Shown in pieces: positions 36,231 to 45,478 of a stretch of 64,000 nucleotides of DNA. The DNA comes from CAVWSM01 sp963757805 (GTDB taxonomy: Bacteria > Actinomycetota > Actinomycetes > Jiangellales > Jiangellaceae), in NCBI GenBank assembly GCA_963757805.1, contig CAVWSM010000014.1, positions 62,001 to 126,000 on the forward strand, in the 5' to 3' direction. The position numbers and the translations under genes were made by a program. Position 1 is the first letter of the stretch. Every line of letters begins with the position of its first letter. The notes beneath the pieces are model-generated. The model was not told the origin of the DNA. It was given only the letters and a program-made list of their open reading frames with translations, and made no database searches.

Positions 36231-37262
36231 GTGAGCACAGCCACGCAGCAACCGCATACCGCGGCGGAGCAGTTCGCCCTCCGCCAGCGGTCGCCACTCC
36301 AGCGGGTCCAGCACGTCCTGCACTCGCATCCTGCGATCAGCCCGTTCATCGTGCTGGTCATCTCGTTCATCGTCTTCTCGCTACTCAACGAGCGGTTCGC
36401 CACCGCCAACTCGCTCTCGCTGGTCTTCCAGCAGGTTGCCGTCATCGGCGCCTTGGCGATCGGGCAGACGCTCATCATCTTGACCGCAGGCATCGACCTC
36501 TCGGTTGGCGCCATCACCATCCTGGCGATGATGGTCACGGCCAAACTGGCGGCCGAGCAGGGCATCGCGGGTTGGCTCGCACTGCTCATCGGTTTCGCAG
36601 TCGGGACGGGGGCTGGCCTGCTCAACGGCCTGCTTGTCACGCGCCTGAGACTGCCTCCCTTCATCGTCACCTTGGGCACGCTCAGCATCTTCACGGCCCT
36701 CGGCCTGCTCTACTCCGGCGGGCAGAGCGTTCAGGCCACCGACCTGCCGTCGTTGCTGAGTTGGACCGGGGAGTCCGTCGAGATCGGCAACTTCAGGCTG
36801 ACGACGGGTGTGTTCATCGTCGTGTTCATGTACATCGTGTTCGGCTTCGCGCTCGCAAAGACTGCATGGGGTCGGCACGTCTACGCGGTTGGCGACGACG
36901 CCGAGGCGTCGCGCCTCGCGGGCATACGGGTCAACCGGGTGTTGCTCAGTGTCTATACCGTGGCGGGTCTCATCTGTGGCATCACCGCGTGGATCCTCAT
37001 CGGCCGCGCTGGTGCGGCAAGTCCCAACGCGATCACCGACGCCAATCTCGAGAGCATCACGGCAGTGGTTATCGGCGGCACGAGCCTGTTCGGTGGCCGC
37101 GGCACCCTCATCGGGACCGCGCTTGGTGCCCTCATCGTGGGGTTCTTCCGCAGCGGGCTTTCGCTCGCGGGCGTCGACGACCAGTACCGCGTACTCGCCA
37201 TCGGTGTCCTGGTGATCCTCGCCGTCGCGGTCGACCAGTGGATCCGGAAGGTGAAGGCATGA
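36231..37262 (+). CDS. Sugar ABC transporter permease (FrcC/RbsC type)
   Basis: 343 residues, 8-10 helices. Family text: VIGALAIGQTLIILTAGIDLSVGAI near residue 85, RLPPFIVTLGTLSIFTALGL, HVYAVGDDAEASRLAGIRV (coupling loop) and VVIGGTSLFGGRGTLIGT. TGA overlaps the ATPase ATG. The protein would form a homodimeric channel with the downstream ATPase. Confidence 0.9.
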   Translation: MSTATQQPHTAAEQFALRQRSPLQRVQHVLHSHPAISPFIVLVISFIVFSLLNERFATANSLSLVFQQVAVIGALAIGQTLIILTAGIDLSVGAITILAMMVTAKLAAEQGIAGWLALLIGFAVGTGAGLLNGLLVTRLRLPPFIVTLGTLSIFTALGLLYSGGQSVQATDLPSLLSWTGESVEIGNFRLTTGVFIVVFMYIVFGFALAKTAWGRHVYAVGDDAEASRLAGIRVNRVLLSVYTVAGLICGITAWILIGRAGAASPNAITDANLESITAVVIGGTSLFGGRGTLIGTALGALIVGFFRSGLSLAGVDDQYRVLAIGVLVILAVAVDQWIRKVKA

Positions 37263-38098
37263 GCGTCGCAGCCCAGCCCCAGTCAGTCAGCCCTGAGCCC
37301 AGCGCGGCTCTCGAGCGATCCCCGATCCTGTCGGCCAGAGGGTTGGTGAAGACCTTCGGTCGCGTTGTTGGGCTCGATGGCGTTGACCTCGACCTCTACC
37401 CCGGCGAGGTGTTGGCGGTCATCGGCGATAACGGTGCAGGCAAGTCAACCCTCATCAAGTGCCTCACCGGAGCGCTCGTTCCCGACGCCGGTGAGATCTT
37501 CCTCGACGGCGAGCAGGTGCACTTCAAGCGGCCACAGGACGCTCGACTTGCGGGCATCGAGACGGTTTACCAGACACTCGCGGTGGCACCGGCCCTCGAC
37601 ATCGCCAGCAACCTGTTCCTCGGCCGCGAGGAACGTCGTCGCGGACCCTTGGGTTCGATCCTTCGCATGCTTGATTCCAAGGGCATGCGCAAAGAAGCGA
37701 GCCAGGCTATGTCCGATCTGGGCATCGGCACGCTGCAGAACATGAGCCAGGCAGTGGAGACCCTCTCCGGTGGGCAGCGTCAGGCGGTGGCGGTCGCGCG
37801 CGCATCAGCGTTCGGCAGCAAACTCATCGTGCTCGACGAGCCGACCGCCGCGCTCGGGGTTCGAGAGTCCAACCAGGTGCTGCGCATGATCGAGGAGGTA
37901 CGGTCTCGCGGCATGCCCGTCATCCTGATCAGTCACAACATGCCGCAGGTGTTTGAGGTCGCTGATCGCATCCACATCCAGCGGCTGGGCCGCAGCGCGG
38001 GCGTCGTCTCGCCAAGCTCACACACGATGCCGGAAGTCGTGGCGATCATGACCGGTGCCACGACTTTGGAAGAGACGCCGGGGAGGTCAGCCGGTTGA
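37259..38098 (+). CDS. Sugar ABC transporter ATPase, single-domain (FrcA type)
   Basis: 279 residues with one nucleotide-binding domain: Walker A GDNGAGKSTLIKCLTG, signature LSGGQRQAVAVARA, Walker B KLIVLDEPTAALG, H-loop ISHNM. Unlike RbsA/XylA-type transporters (about 500 residues, two domains), it has a single domain, as in FrcA; that supports a fructose-type system but sugar identity is inference. Translation is coupled to the permease (ATGA). Confidence 0.88.
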   Translation: MSVAAQPQSVSPEPSAALERSPILSARGLVKTFGRVVGLDGVDLDLYPGEVLAVIGDNGAGKSTLIKCLTGALVPDAGEIFLDGEQVHFKRPQDARLAGIETVYQTLAVAPALDIASNLFLGREERRRGPLGSILRMLDSKGMRKEASQAMSDLGIGTLQNMSQAVETLSGGQRQAVAVARASAFGSKLIVLDEPTAALGVRESNQVLRMIEEVRSRGMPVILISHNMPQVFEVADRIHIQRLGRSAGVVSPSSHTMPEVVAIMTGATTLEETPGRSAG

Positions 38099-38162
38099 CG
38101 TCCTGCGGGAGTGGCTGCCTGCCGGGCGGGCCTCCCACCGACTGCACCTCCTTCGGCCCGGT

Positions 38163-38193
38163 GCGGCCGGGGCGGCGAGCACCCCCCGGCCGC
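38163..38193 (+). terminator. GC-rich terminator hairpin after the sugar operon
   Basis: GCGGCCGGGG (38163-38172) pairs perfectly with CCCCGGCCGC (38184-38193), loop 11, 65 bases after the ATPase stop. There is no U-tract. Confidence 0.5.
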
Positions 38194-38271
38194 GCCGAAC
38201 GCTGACGCGCCTCGACCTGCATGCATAGTTGGGCTGCAACCACCACGCAGCACGACGAATCCGAGGTGCAT

Positions 38272-38745
38272 GTGACCAAGCCGACCGCAGTGGAGATCTA
38301 CACCGACGGTGCCTGCAGCGGAAACCCCGGCCCCGGGGGCTGGGGAGCGGTGCTGCTCTCGGGCAAGCACGAGAAGGAGCTTTGTGGCGGCGAGCCCGAC
38401 GCGACGACCAACAACCGCATGGAGCTCATGGCGGCCATCCAGGCACTCGAGTCGCTGAAACGACCTGTTGTCGTGAGGCTGCACACAGACAGCTCTTACC
38501 TGCGAAACGGCATCACCCAGTGGCTACCTCGATGGAAGACCAACGGCTGGCGGACCCGTGACAAGCAGCCGGTCAAGAACGCAGAGCTCTGGCAGCGACT
38601 CGAAGACGCCATGGCCCGACACGAGGTCGAGTGGCTGTGGGTGAAGGGTCACGCCGGCAACCCTGGCAACGAGCGCGCCGATGCTCTGGCCAACCGGGGT
38701 CTGTCCGAGGCCAGGCGAGCAGGCGTCAGGGTCGGTCCGGCGTGA
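38272..38745 (+). CDS. rnhA: Ribonuclease HI
   Basis: 157 residues. Cuts RNA in RNA/DNA hybrids. YTDGACSGNPGPGGWGAVL (catalytic Asp about 10), NNRMELMAAIQAL (Glu about 48), LHTDSSYLRNGI (Asp about 70) and VKGHAGNPGNERADALA (His and Asp near 124-135) provide the full DEDD set. GTG at 38272 has a GAGG nearby and fits the fold; 51 bases more would be open upstream. Overlaps the convergent ATPase gene by 20 bases. Confidence 0.92.
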   Translation: MTKPTAVEIYTDGACSGNPGPGGWGAVLLSGKHEKELCGGEPDATTNNRMELMAAIQALESLKRPVVVRLHTDSSYLRNGITQWLPRWKTNGWRTRDKQPVKNAELWQRLEDAMARHEVEWLWVKGHAGNPGNERADALANRGLSEARRAGVRVGPA

Positions 38746-40793
38746 GTTGCACACGCCTCAGCAACTGAGCGTTCAGCGCCACCACGATCGTCGATGCGCT
38801 CATCAGGATCGCGCCAACTGCTGGTGACAGTGTCACGCCCGCCCATGCCAGAACACCCGCAGCGAGCGGGATCGCCACCACGTTGTAGCCCGCCGCCCAG
38901 GCGAGGTTCTGCACCATCTTGCGGTACGAGGCCTTCGACAGCCGGATCACTCCGGTGACCCCGCGCGGGTCGGACGAGGCCAGCACGACGCCGGCGGACT
39001 CGATGGCGACGTCTGTGCCGGCACCGATCGCGATGCCCACATCCGCGCGAGCAAGTGCTGGCGCGTCGTTGACTCCATCGCCGACCATCGCCACGGTCAG
39101 TCCGCGCCGTTGCAACGATGCGACCGCCTCGTCCTTGTCCGCAGGCAGCACCTCGGCAAACACCTCGTCAACGCCATGGACGAAACCCAGGTCGGCCGCC
39201 ACAGCGTCGGCGACTGCCTGGGCGTCACCGGTGATCATCACGATCTTGTCGACGCCTTCGTCGCGGAGCTCCTGGACCGCTTGCCTTGCCTCCGGCCGTA
39301 CCTCGTCCTCCAATGCGAACGCGCCGAGCACAACAGGCTCGGTGCCAAGCCGTACGAGGTGAAGCGTCGCGGCACCCCGCGACGCCCACGCCTGCGTACG
39401 CTCAGCAAGCTCATCCGGCACCGACATCCCGAGCTCGCGCAGCAGCGCCGGGCCACCCACCGCGTAGGTCACACCATCTAGCGATGCCTGCACCCCGCGC
39501 CCCGTCATCGAGGTGAAGTCCGTCGCCACACGCGCTCAACCCGCGGTCAGCCGCGAGCTTCACGATGGCGCGGGCCAGCGGGTGCTCGCTGTCGGACTCG
39601 ACCGCACCGGCAACGCGGACGACCTCGTCCTCATCGACACCATCGGCGGCCGCGACGTCGGTCACCACGTGCGAGCCTCTGGTCAGCGTGCCGGTCTTGT
39701 CGAACAGCACCGCGTCGACCTGACGCATCCGCTCGAGCGCGAGTCGGTCCTTGACCAAGATGCCGGCCTTGGCTGCGACTGCGGTGGAGATCGAGATCAC
39801 CAACGGGATCGCCAGTCCGAGTGCGTGTGGGCATGCGATGACCAGCACCGTGACCGTGCGGACGACGGCCTCGTCAAGGTCGCCGAGCCCCCACCACACC
39901 AGGAACGTGAGCAACCCGGCGCCGGACGCTATGTAGAACAGGAGTGCGGCGAACCGGTCGGCCAGCACCTGCGCCCTGCCTCGCGACTGCTGGGCTTCGG
40001 CCACCAGCCGCTGGATGCCGGCCAGCGCCGTGTCATCTCCGACAGCGGTCACGCGCACGCGGATCGCCGAGTCGGTGGCAACCGTCCCCGCCACCACCCG
40101 GTCACCGACGGCTTTGGCGACGGGCTGCGACTCGCCGGTGATCATCGACTCGTCGAGCCCAGCGGCGCCGTCCACGATCGTGCCGTCCGCCGGGACGCGC
40201 GCCCCGGACCGTACGAGCACGACATCACCGACGGCAAGGTCAGCGACGCGCACGACCTCGGCCAAACCGTCGTCTCTGATGCGCTCTGCATCGTCGGGCA
40301 GCAGCTCCGCCAGCGCGGCCAGCGCCCCCTGCGCCTGACCGATCGCCTTCATCTCCTGCCAGTGGCCCAGCAGCATGATGGTGACCAGCGCGGCCAGCTC
40401 CCACCAGAACTCCAGGTCGAACCAGCCGAGGCTCGTGGCAAGCGATGCGACGAAGGCCACCGTGATCGCCATCGAGATGAGCAGCATCATCCCCGGCGCG
40501 CGAGCGCGGATCTCCGCGACGCCGCCCGCGAGGAACGGCCGGCCGCCATAGACGAACACCGCTGTGCCGAGCACCGGACCGACCAACTCGATGCCTGGGA
40601 AGTCCAGCGAGTAGCCGAACCAGTCCATGACCATCTCGCTGGTCAGCACGATCGGCACGGTCAGCAGCAAGGACAGCCAGAACCTGCGGCGGAATGCCTC
40701 GGGGTCGTGTCCGGCGTGCTGGTCATGCCCCATGTGAGCGTCGTGCGCACTCTGGCCCGTGTGAGGGTCATGGTCCACGTGGCTCGGCTGCAT
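38726..40793 (-). CDS. CPH-type heavy-metal (copper) P-type ATPase, CopB-like (one frameshift)
   Basis: About 688 residues across a +1 shift near 39518. The N-terminus is His-rich (HVDHDPH, HDAHMGHDQHAGHD) and lacks a CXXC metal domain. Membrane motif CPH (CPHALGLAIPLV, Cys about 321) marks the P1B-3/CopB class, which exports copper or silver. DKTGTLT (phosphorylated Asp about 365), TGES and, after the shift, MVGDGVNDAPAL complete the pump. The break falls in the nucleotide domain between SEHPLARAIVKLAADRGLSA and TDFTSMTGRGV. The ATG at 40793 follows its promoter by 7 bases. Confidence 0.85.
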
Positions 40794-40800
40794 GGCTACA

Positions 40801-40829
40801 GATATACCTACTAGGGGTATATGGGTCAA
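40801..40829 (-). promoter_or_regulatory. copB promoter with embedded CsoR-like operator
   Basis: On the minus strand: -35 TTGACC (40829-40824), 17-base spacer, -10 TATATC (40806-40801), then only 7 bases to the ATG, so the transcript is probably leaderless. The inverted repeat ATATACC-N7-GGTATAT (40802-40822) covers the spacer and -10; ACCCC/GGGGT-containing sites of this kind are bound by CsoR-type copper repressors. No csoR gene is in view. Confidence 0.7.
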
Positions 40830-40887
40830 GTCGAGAGACCGGCCGTGCCGACTGTGCGTTGTCGGTGCCCGCCACTAGCGTCGTCGC

Positions 40888-41283
40888 ATGCAGATGAAGC
40901 TCGAGCTCGTCCCAGTCCCGGTCACCGATGTCGACCGCGCCAAGAACTTCTACGTCGAGCAGGTGGGGTTCAACGCCGACCACGACTACCAGGTGCACGA
41001 GGGTCTCCGGTTCGTGCAGCTGACGCCGCCAGGGTCCGCGTGCTCCATAGTGCTCGGGCTCGGCATCACCGAGATGGCTCCCGGATCGCAAGGTGGCCTG
41101 CAGATGGTCGTGGCTGATGCGGCTGCCGCGCGTGATGAGCTGCGTGCGCGGGGTGTCGAGGCGAGCGACGTCGACGAGCAGGCCTGGGGCACATTCGTCT
41201 TCTTCGCAGACCCCGATGGCAACACGTGGGCGCTGCAAGGACCGCCCCCGGGTGACAACTGGGACTACAAATTCACCACGTGA
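40888..41283 (+). CDS. VOC (glyoxalase-like) family protein
   Basis: 131 residues with two beta-alpha-beta-beta-beta modules. Start LELVPVPVTDVDRAKNFYVEQVGF and C-terminal WGTFVFFADPDGNTWALQ are classic for the vicinal oxygen chelate superfamily; the Glu/His metal ligands cannot be assigned securely. Likely a small glyoxalase/bleomycin-resistance-like enzyme; substrate unknown. 41 bases before the aldo/keto reductase, same strand. Confidence 0.82.
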   Translation: MQMKLELVPVPVTDVDRAKNFYVEQVGFNADHDYQVHEGLRFVQLTPPGSACSIVLGLGITEMAPGSQGGLQMVVADAAAARDELRARGVEASDVDEQAWGTFVFFADPDGNTWALQGPPPGDNWDYKFTT

Positions 41284-41324
41284 TGACGTGATGCGGGAGA
41301 TGTCCCGTCGGGCAGGATTGGGCC

Positions 41325-42128
41325 ATGGCTTCCTCGCATGGTCAAAGCGGCTCGCATGATCGCAATGTGACGCTGTCCGGTGGGACGTCGGTGCCGTTGC
41401 TCGGGTTCGGCACCTGGCAGCTGCGGGGCCGGCAGGCCTACGACTCGGTGCGCACCGCGCTCGATGTCGGTTATCGCCACGTCGACACCGCCGCGGCATA
41501 CGCCAACGAAGACCATGTCGGCGCGGCGGTGCGCGACAGCGGTGTCCCGCGTGACGAGGTCTTCGTGACGACGAAACTCCCTGCGGAAAATGCCGGGCGC
41601 GAGCAGCAGACGTTGGCGCGCAGCCTCGACCTGCTCGGTCTCGACTACGTCGACCTGTGGCTGATCCACTGGCCGCCAGGCGGGGGTGCCGCGCCGGACG
41701 TGTGGCGCGAGCTGCTGACGGCCCGTGACAAGGGGCTGGCGCGCGCGGTGGGGGTCAGCAACTACAGCGCTGCACAGATCGACGCGCTGATCGAGGCGAC
41801 GGGCTCGGCGCCCGAGGTCAACCAGATCCGCTGGAGCCCGAGGTTGTACGACCCTGCGCGGGTCGAGCACCTTCGGTCACGACAGGTGGTGCTCGAGGGC
41901 TACAGCCCGTTCAAGGCGAGCGACCTGACCCACCCGGTGCTCCTCGACGTCGCCGACGCGCACGGCGTGACCGCGGCTCAGGTCGTGCTGCGATGGCACG
42001 TCGACCACGGCTTCGTCACGATCCCCAAGTCATCGACGCCGGAGCGCATCGCGTCCAACTTCGACATCTGGCGGTTCGCGCTCAGCGCCGACGAGCTCGC
42101 TCGGCTCGACCAGCTGTCGCGGCACTGA
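41325..42128 (+). CDS. Aldo/keto reductase
   Basis: 267 residues, TIM-barrel NADPH oxidoreductase. GYRHVDTAAAYANEDHVG (Asp and catalytic Tyr), VFVTTKL (Lys), LWLIHWP (His), GVSNYSAAQI and IPKSSTPERIASNFDI (cofactor) give the full AKR5-like set. Probably a 2,5-diketo-gluconate-reductase-like aldehyde reductase. ATG at 41325 is preferred; ACTGTCC region start at 41367 GTG would drop 14 residues. Ends at a strong hairpin. Confidence 0.87.
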   Translation: MASSHGQSGSHDRNVTLSGGTSVPLLGFGTWQLRGRQAYDSVRTALDVGYRHVDTAAAYANEDHVGAAVRDSGVPRDEVFVTTKLPAENAGREQQTLARSLDLLGLDYVDLWLIHWPPGGGAAPDVWRELLTARDKGLARAVGVSNYSAAQIDALIEATGSAPEVNQIRWSPRLYDPARVEHLRSRQVVLEGYSPFKASDLTHPVLLDVADAHGVTAAQVVLRWHVDHGFVTIPKSSTPERIASNFDIWRFALSADELARLDQLSRH

Positions 42129-42139
42129 GCCCGGCATGG

Positions 42140-42173
42140 TGCCGGGGCGCCCCCGCATCGGGGCGCCCCGGCA
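42140..42173. terminator. Strong bidirectional terminator hairpin
   Basis: A perfect 14-bp stem (TGCCGGGGCGCCCC at 42140-42153 with 42160-42173) and loop CGCATC lies between the convergent aldo/keto reductase (stop 42128) and MMPL gene (stop 42209). Confidence 0.8.
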
Positions 42174-42208
42174 TGTGTAAGGACGTTTGACGACGCCCGG
42201 AAGTTGCG

Positions 42209-44515
42209 TCAGATCGCCGGCTCGGGCTCGGGGATCTTCGGCCGCGGCGCATCGGCCTGCTCGGCGGGTGGCGGCGACGGAAGAAACGCCTCCGGGCGAC
42301 CCTCGACGTGCAGCTGCGGGAGCCTGCGGTCAAGCCACGCCGGCAGCCACCAGTTGGCCCGGCCGAGCAACTGCATGACGGCCGGCACGAGCAGCAACCG
42401 TACGACCGTGGCGTCCACCAGGATCGCCGCCGCCATGCCCACACCGATGACCTTGAGCATCACGTCCGGACTCGGGATGAACGCGGCGAACACCGCCACC
42501 ATGATGGCTGCCGCCGCGGTGATGACCCGGCCCGTACCCGCCAGGCCGCTCACGATCGCCCGACTGTTGTCGGCGTGCCGCTCCCAGGACTCGCGCATGC
42601 GGCTAACCAGGAAGACCTCATAGTCCATCGACAGCCCGAACAGCACCGCGAACATGATGACCGGGATGAACGCCGGCAGCGGTGTCGCGTTCTCGATGCC
42701 GATGAGCTGACCGAACCAGCCGCCCTGCAGAGCAAGCGCGACGATCCCGTACGCCGCAGCGACGGACAACAGGTTCATCAGCGCCGCGGTGATGGGGATG
42801 ACGATGCTGCGGAACGACACGAGCAGCAACAGCACGGAGATCGCGACAACCCCGGCGATCAGGAACGGCAGCCGGCTCGCCACGTTGGCCGTGCTGTCGA
42901 TCGAGGTGGCCGTGACCCCCCCGACGTGTACCGCTGTCCCCGTGCCGTCCATCGCCGTCGGGATGACGTCGTCGCGGAGCGCGTCGATGAGCTCCTCGGT
43001 CGCCCCGTCCTGCGGCCCGGTCGTCGGCAGCACCGTCATGATGGCCGTGTCGCCGGACTCGTTGAGCAGCGGAGGGTTGACCACGGCGACCCCGGAGGTG
43101 TTCGACAGGTCGGAAGCGAGCCGGTCCAGGTCGCTGGTGTCCCCGGGTGTGTCGAGGTCGGCGGCCAGCAGCAGCGGCCCGTTGGCGCCGTCGCCGAACG
43201 CGTCGCCCAGCGCGTCGTACGCCTGACGGGACGTCTGGTCCTCCGGGCGGTTGCCGGCGTCGGGGAAGCCGAAGCGTACGTCGAGGAAGGGCAGCGCAAG
43301 CGCCACGAGCACGGCGACGCCGGCGAGAGTGGCGAGGACGCTGTTGCGCTCGATGAGCCGGCTCCAGCGCACCCATCCACGACTCGGCTCGATGTGGCCA
43401 CCGGCGGCGACGTGGACCGGGCGACGGCGTCCGAGCGGCAGCCGGAGCCGATCGACCCAACGTCCGAAGAAGCCGAGCAGAGCGGGAAGGAGTGTGACGG
43501 CCGCCGCCATCACCACGAGCACCGCCACGATCGTCACCGCCGCGGCACCCTGCATGAACGACAGCCCCATCGCGAACAGCCCGAGCATGCTGATGACGAC
43601 GGTGCTGCCCGCCACGAGCACCGCCCGCCCGGCCGTGTCCAGGGTGGCCACGGTGGCGTGCTCGGGATCGAGGCCGGCGGCCCGCCATTCGCGGAACCGG
43701 GTGACCATGAGCAGCACGTAATCGATGCCGATGCCGATGCCCATCATCGAGGCCAGCGCCGTCGACCAGTCGGGTACGTCGGTGATGGCCGCAACGACTC
43801 CGACCAGCACGCTGCTGATCGCGAGGCCGGAGACCGCGACCAGGACCGGCAGGCCTGCCGCCACGACTGTGCCGAACGTGATCAGGAGGATGATCACGGC
43901 CGCGGCCAGACCGATGGCCTCGGAGCCGATCTCACCCATCTCGGCCATCTCTATCGTCTGGCCACCGAGCGCAACCTCGAACCCGCTCGCGTCGTGCGCC
44001 TCGGCGGCCTCGATGATCTTCTCGGTGTCGGCGACGGGCATATCGCCGGGGTTGATGACGTCGAGCCGCAGCTGGGCGACCAGTGTCTGGCCGTCCGGCG
44101 AGATGCCTCCGGGGGTGGTGTACGGGTCATCCACCGCGGCAACGTGCGGTTGGGCGCTGAGCTCGTCGAGCAGCGCTGAGACATCCTGCTGCACCGCTGG
44201 TTCCGTGGCGGGTGCGTGCGACCGGACCACGACGTCGATCGTGTCGCCGGACTGGCTGGGGAACTGCTCCTCGAGCAGGGTCTGCGCCTGCGCGGAGTCG
44301 GAGCCTGGCGCGGAGTAGTCGGCGCTGAACTCGCCGTTGGCGACGGAAGCCAGCCCGATGGCTATCGCGAGCGCGGCGACCCAGGCGAGGACCACGCGCC
44401 AGCGATGGCGGAAGGCGACGCCGGCCAACCGCCCCAGGGGGCCGATCGGGGGTCGCTCCTCGGCCGCCTGTGGGGTGTCGAAGCTGGGAGCGTGGGTGCT
44501 GGGCAGCTGGGGCAT
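42209..44515 (-). CDS. MMPL-family RND transporter
   Basis: 768 residues, about 12 helices in two halves, each with an extracytoplasmic loop. Half 1: GIGIGIDYVLLMVTRFREW; half 2: VLFGLSMDYEVFLVSRMRESWERH; both give the GxxxDY motif of MMPL proton relays. Similar to actinobacterial drug/lipid exporters of the YdfJ type. The ATG at 44515 follows GAGG; earlier in-frame codons reach back to 44611 but cross the operator region. Divergent from a TetR gene, its probable repressor. Confidence 0.87.
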   Translation of the reverse strand: MPQLPSTHAPSFDTPQAAEERPPIGPLGRLAGVAFRHRWRVVLAWVAALAIAIGLASVANGEFSADYSAPGSDSAQAQTLLEEQFPSQSGDTIDVVVRSHAPATEPAVQQDVSALLDELSAQPHVAAVDDPYTTPGGISPDGQTLVAQLRLDVINPGDMPVADTEKIIEAAEAHDASGFEVALGGQTIEMAEMGEIGSEAIGLAAAVIILLITFGTVVAAGLPVLVAVSGLAISSVLVGVVAAITDVPDWSTALASMMGIGIGIDYVLLMVTRFREWRAAGLDPEHATVATLDTAGRAVLVAGSTVVISMLGLFAMGLSFMQGAAAVTIVAVLVVMAAAVTLLPALLGFFGRWVDRLRLPLGRRRPVHVAAGGHIEPSRGWVRWSRLIERNSVLATLAGVAVLVALALPFLDVRFGFPDAGNRPEDQTSRQAYDALGDAFGDGANGPLLLAADLDTPGDTSDLDRLASDLSNTSGVAVVNPPLLNESGDTAIMTVLPTTGPQDGATEELIDALRDDVIPTAMDGTGTAVHVGGVTATSIDSTANVASRLPFLIAGVVAISVLLLLVSFRSIVIPITAALMNLLSVAAAYGIVALALQGGWFGQLIGIENATPLPAFIPVIMFAVLFGLSMDYEVFLVSRMRESWERHADNSRAIVSGLAGTGRVITAAAAIMVAVFAAFIPSPDVMLKVIGVGMAAAILVDATVVRLLLVPAVMQLLGRANWWLPAWLDRRLPQLHVEGRPEAFLPSPPPAEQADAPRPKIPEPEPAI

Positions 44516-44615
44516 GACGGCGCCTCTCGTACGCAACGGAGCTTGACTCTGGTTACGTGCACTCAACTGAGTTATGCTCTGTAACGAACACGAAGAAGGT
44601 TTGCTTGTCAAGCCC

Positions 44616-44640
44616 CGTTACGTCTGTAACGATGCGTTAC
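44616..44640. promoter_or_regulatory. TetR-type operator with three half-sites
   Basis: CGTTAC-GTCT-GTAACG-ATG-CGTTAC: three alternating half-sites at 44616-44621, 44626-44631 and 44635-44640, 32 bases before the TetR start; a further GTAACG is at 44581. A minus-strand TTGACA (44611-44606) beside the first half-site could be the MMPL -35. Confidence 0.65.
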
Positions 44641-44671
44641 CGAAAGTTCACCTTCGGAAGAGGGAACCGCT

Positions 44672-45433
44672 GTGAGCATGCTGACGCCCGAGCCGTCGCC
44701 GGAGCCGTCGACGTCTCCGCTGCTGTCTCGCCGCGAGCGCGCCCGGGCGGCGACGATCGAGGAAATCAAGGACACCGCGCTGCGGCTGATGCGCGAGTCG
44801 GGGACGACCGACGTGCGATTTGCCGACATTGCCCGCGAGATGGGTATGACAGCGCCGGCGCTGTATCGCTACTTCGCCGACAGCGACGAGCTCCTCACGG
44901 CGCTGATCGTCGACGCGTTCGACGATCTGGGCGCCGCGGTCGCCGAGGCGCGCGACAAGTTCCCTCCGGACGACCCGTCGTCACGACTGCTGGCGGTCGG
45001 TCAGGCCTACCGCGCGTGGGCGCGTCGCGAGCCGCAGCGGTTCGCCCTGATCCTCGGGATGCCGGTGCCCGGTTTCTCTCCGCCCCAGGAGGGCCCGACG
45101 ACCGAGGCCGCCGAGCGGGCGATGACCGAGCTAAAGACGTTGTTCTACGACGCCGCGCGCCTCGGGGTGCTGGGCCCGCCGCTGCTGCGCGAGGTCGACC
45201 CGGTGGTAGCGGCATGCGTGGAGGGTGAGCTGGCCGAGAAGCACGACGACGACCCCCCGCTGCCGCCCAGAACGTTCCAGGCAATGATGCACTGCTGGTC
45301 GTTCCTGCATGGCTTCACCAGCCTGGAGACCTACGGGCACCTGGACTTCCTGCCGCCGGAGGTTCGCGACGCCTTGTTCATAGCGCAGGGTCGCCTCGTC
45401 ATCATGTTTACCGGCCTGCCCGAGCCGCGCTGA
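44672..45433 (+). CDS. TetR-family transcriptional regulator
   Basis: 253 residues, longer than usual due to an N-terminal Pro/Ser tail. HTH at residues about 28-75: ATIEEIKDTALRLMRESGTT, DVRFADIAREMGMTAPALYRYFADSDELLTAL. The C-terminal domain has the WG-like WSFLHGFTSLE of TetR_C_33-type proteins. GTG at 44672 follows GAGGGAA. Divergent from the MMPL transporter and preceded by three half-sites, so it probably senses an MMPL substrate. Confidence 0.88.
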   Translation: MSMLTPEPSPEPSTSPLLSRRERARAATIEEIKDTALRLMRESGTTDVRFADIAREMGMTAPALYRYFADSDELLTALIVDAFDDLGAAVAEARDKFPPDDPSSRLLAVGQAYRAWARREPQRFALILGMPVPGFSPPQEGPTTEAAERAMTELKTLFYDAARLGVLGPPLLREVDPVVAACVEGELAEKHDDDPPLPPRTFQAMMHCWSFLHGFTSLETYGHLDFLPPEVRDALFIAQGRLVIMFTGLPEPR

Positions 45434-45478
45434 GCCTGCACCGGTCATTCCGGCCCTTGATCTGGTAGGCACAGCGGC

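Noticed and set aside
36152..37258. N-terminal extension of the sugar ATPase by about 370 codons
   Set aside because: It runs out of frame through the permease gene; the ATG at 37259 gives the normal domain start.
42308..44179. A 623-codon plus-strand open frame opposite the MMPL gene
   Set aside because: His/Arg/Asp-rich with no family resemblance; the minus-strand MMPL protein is unambiguous.
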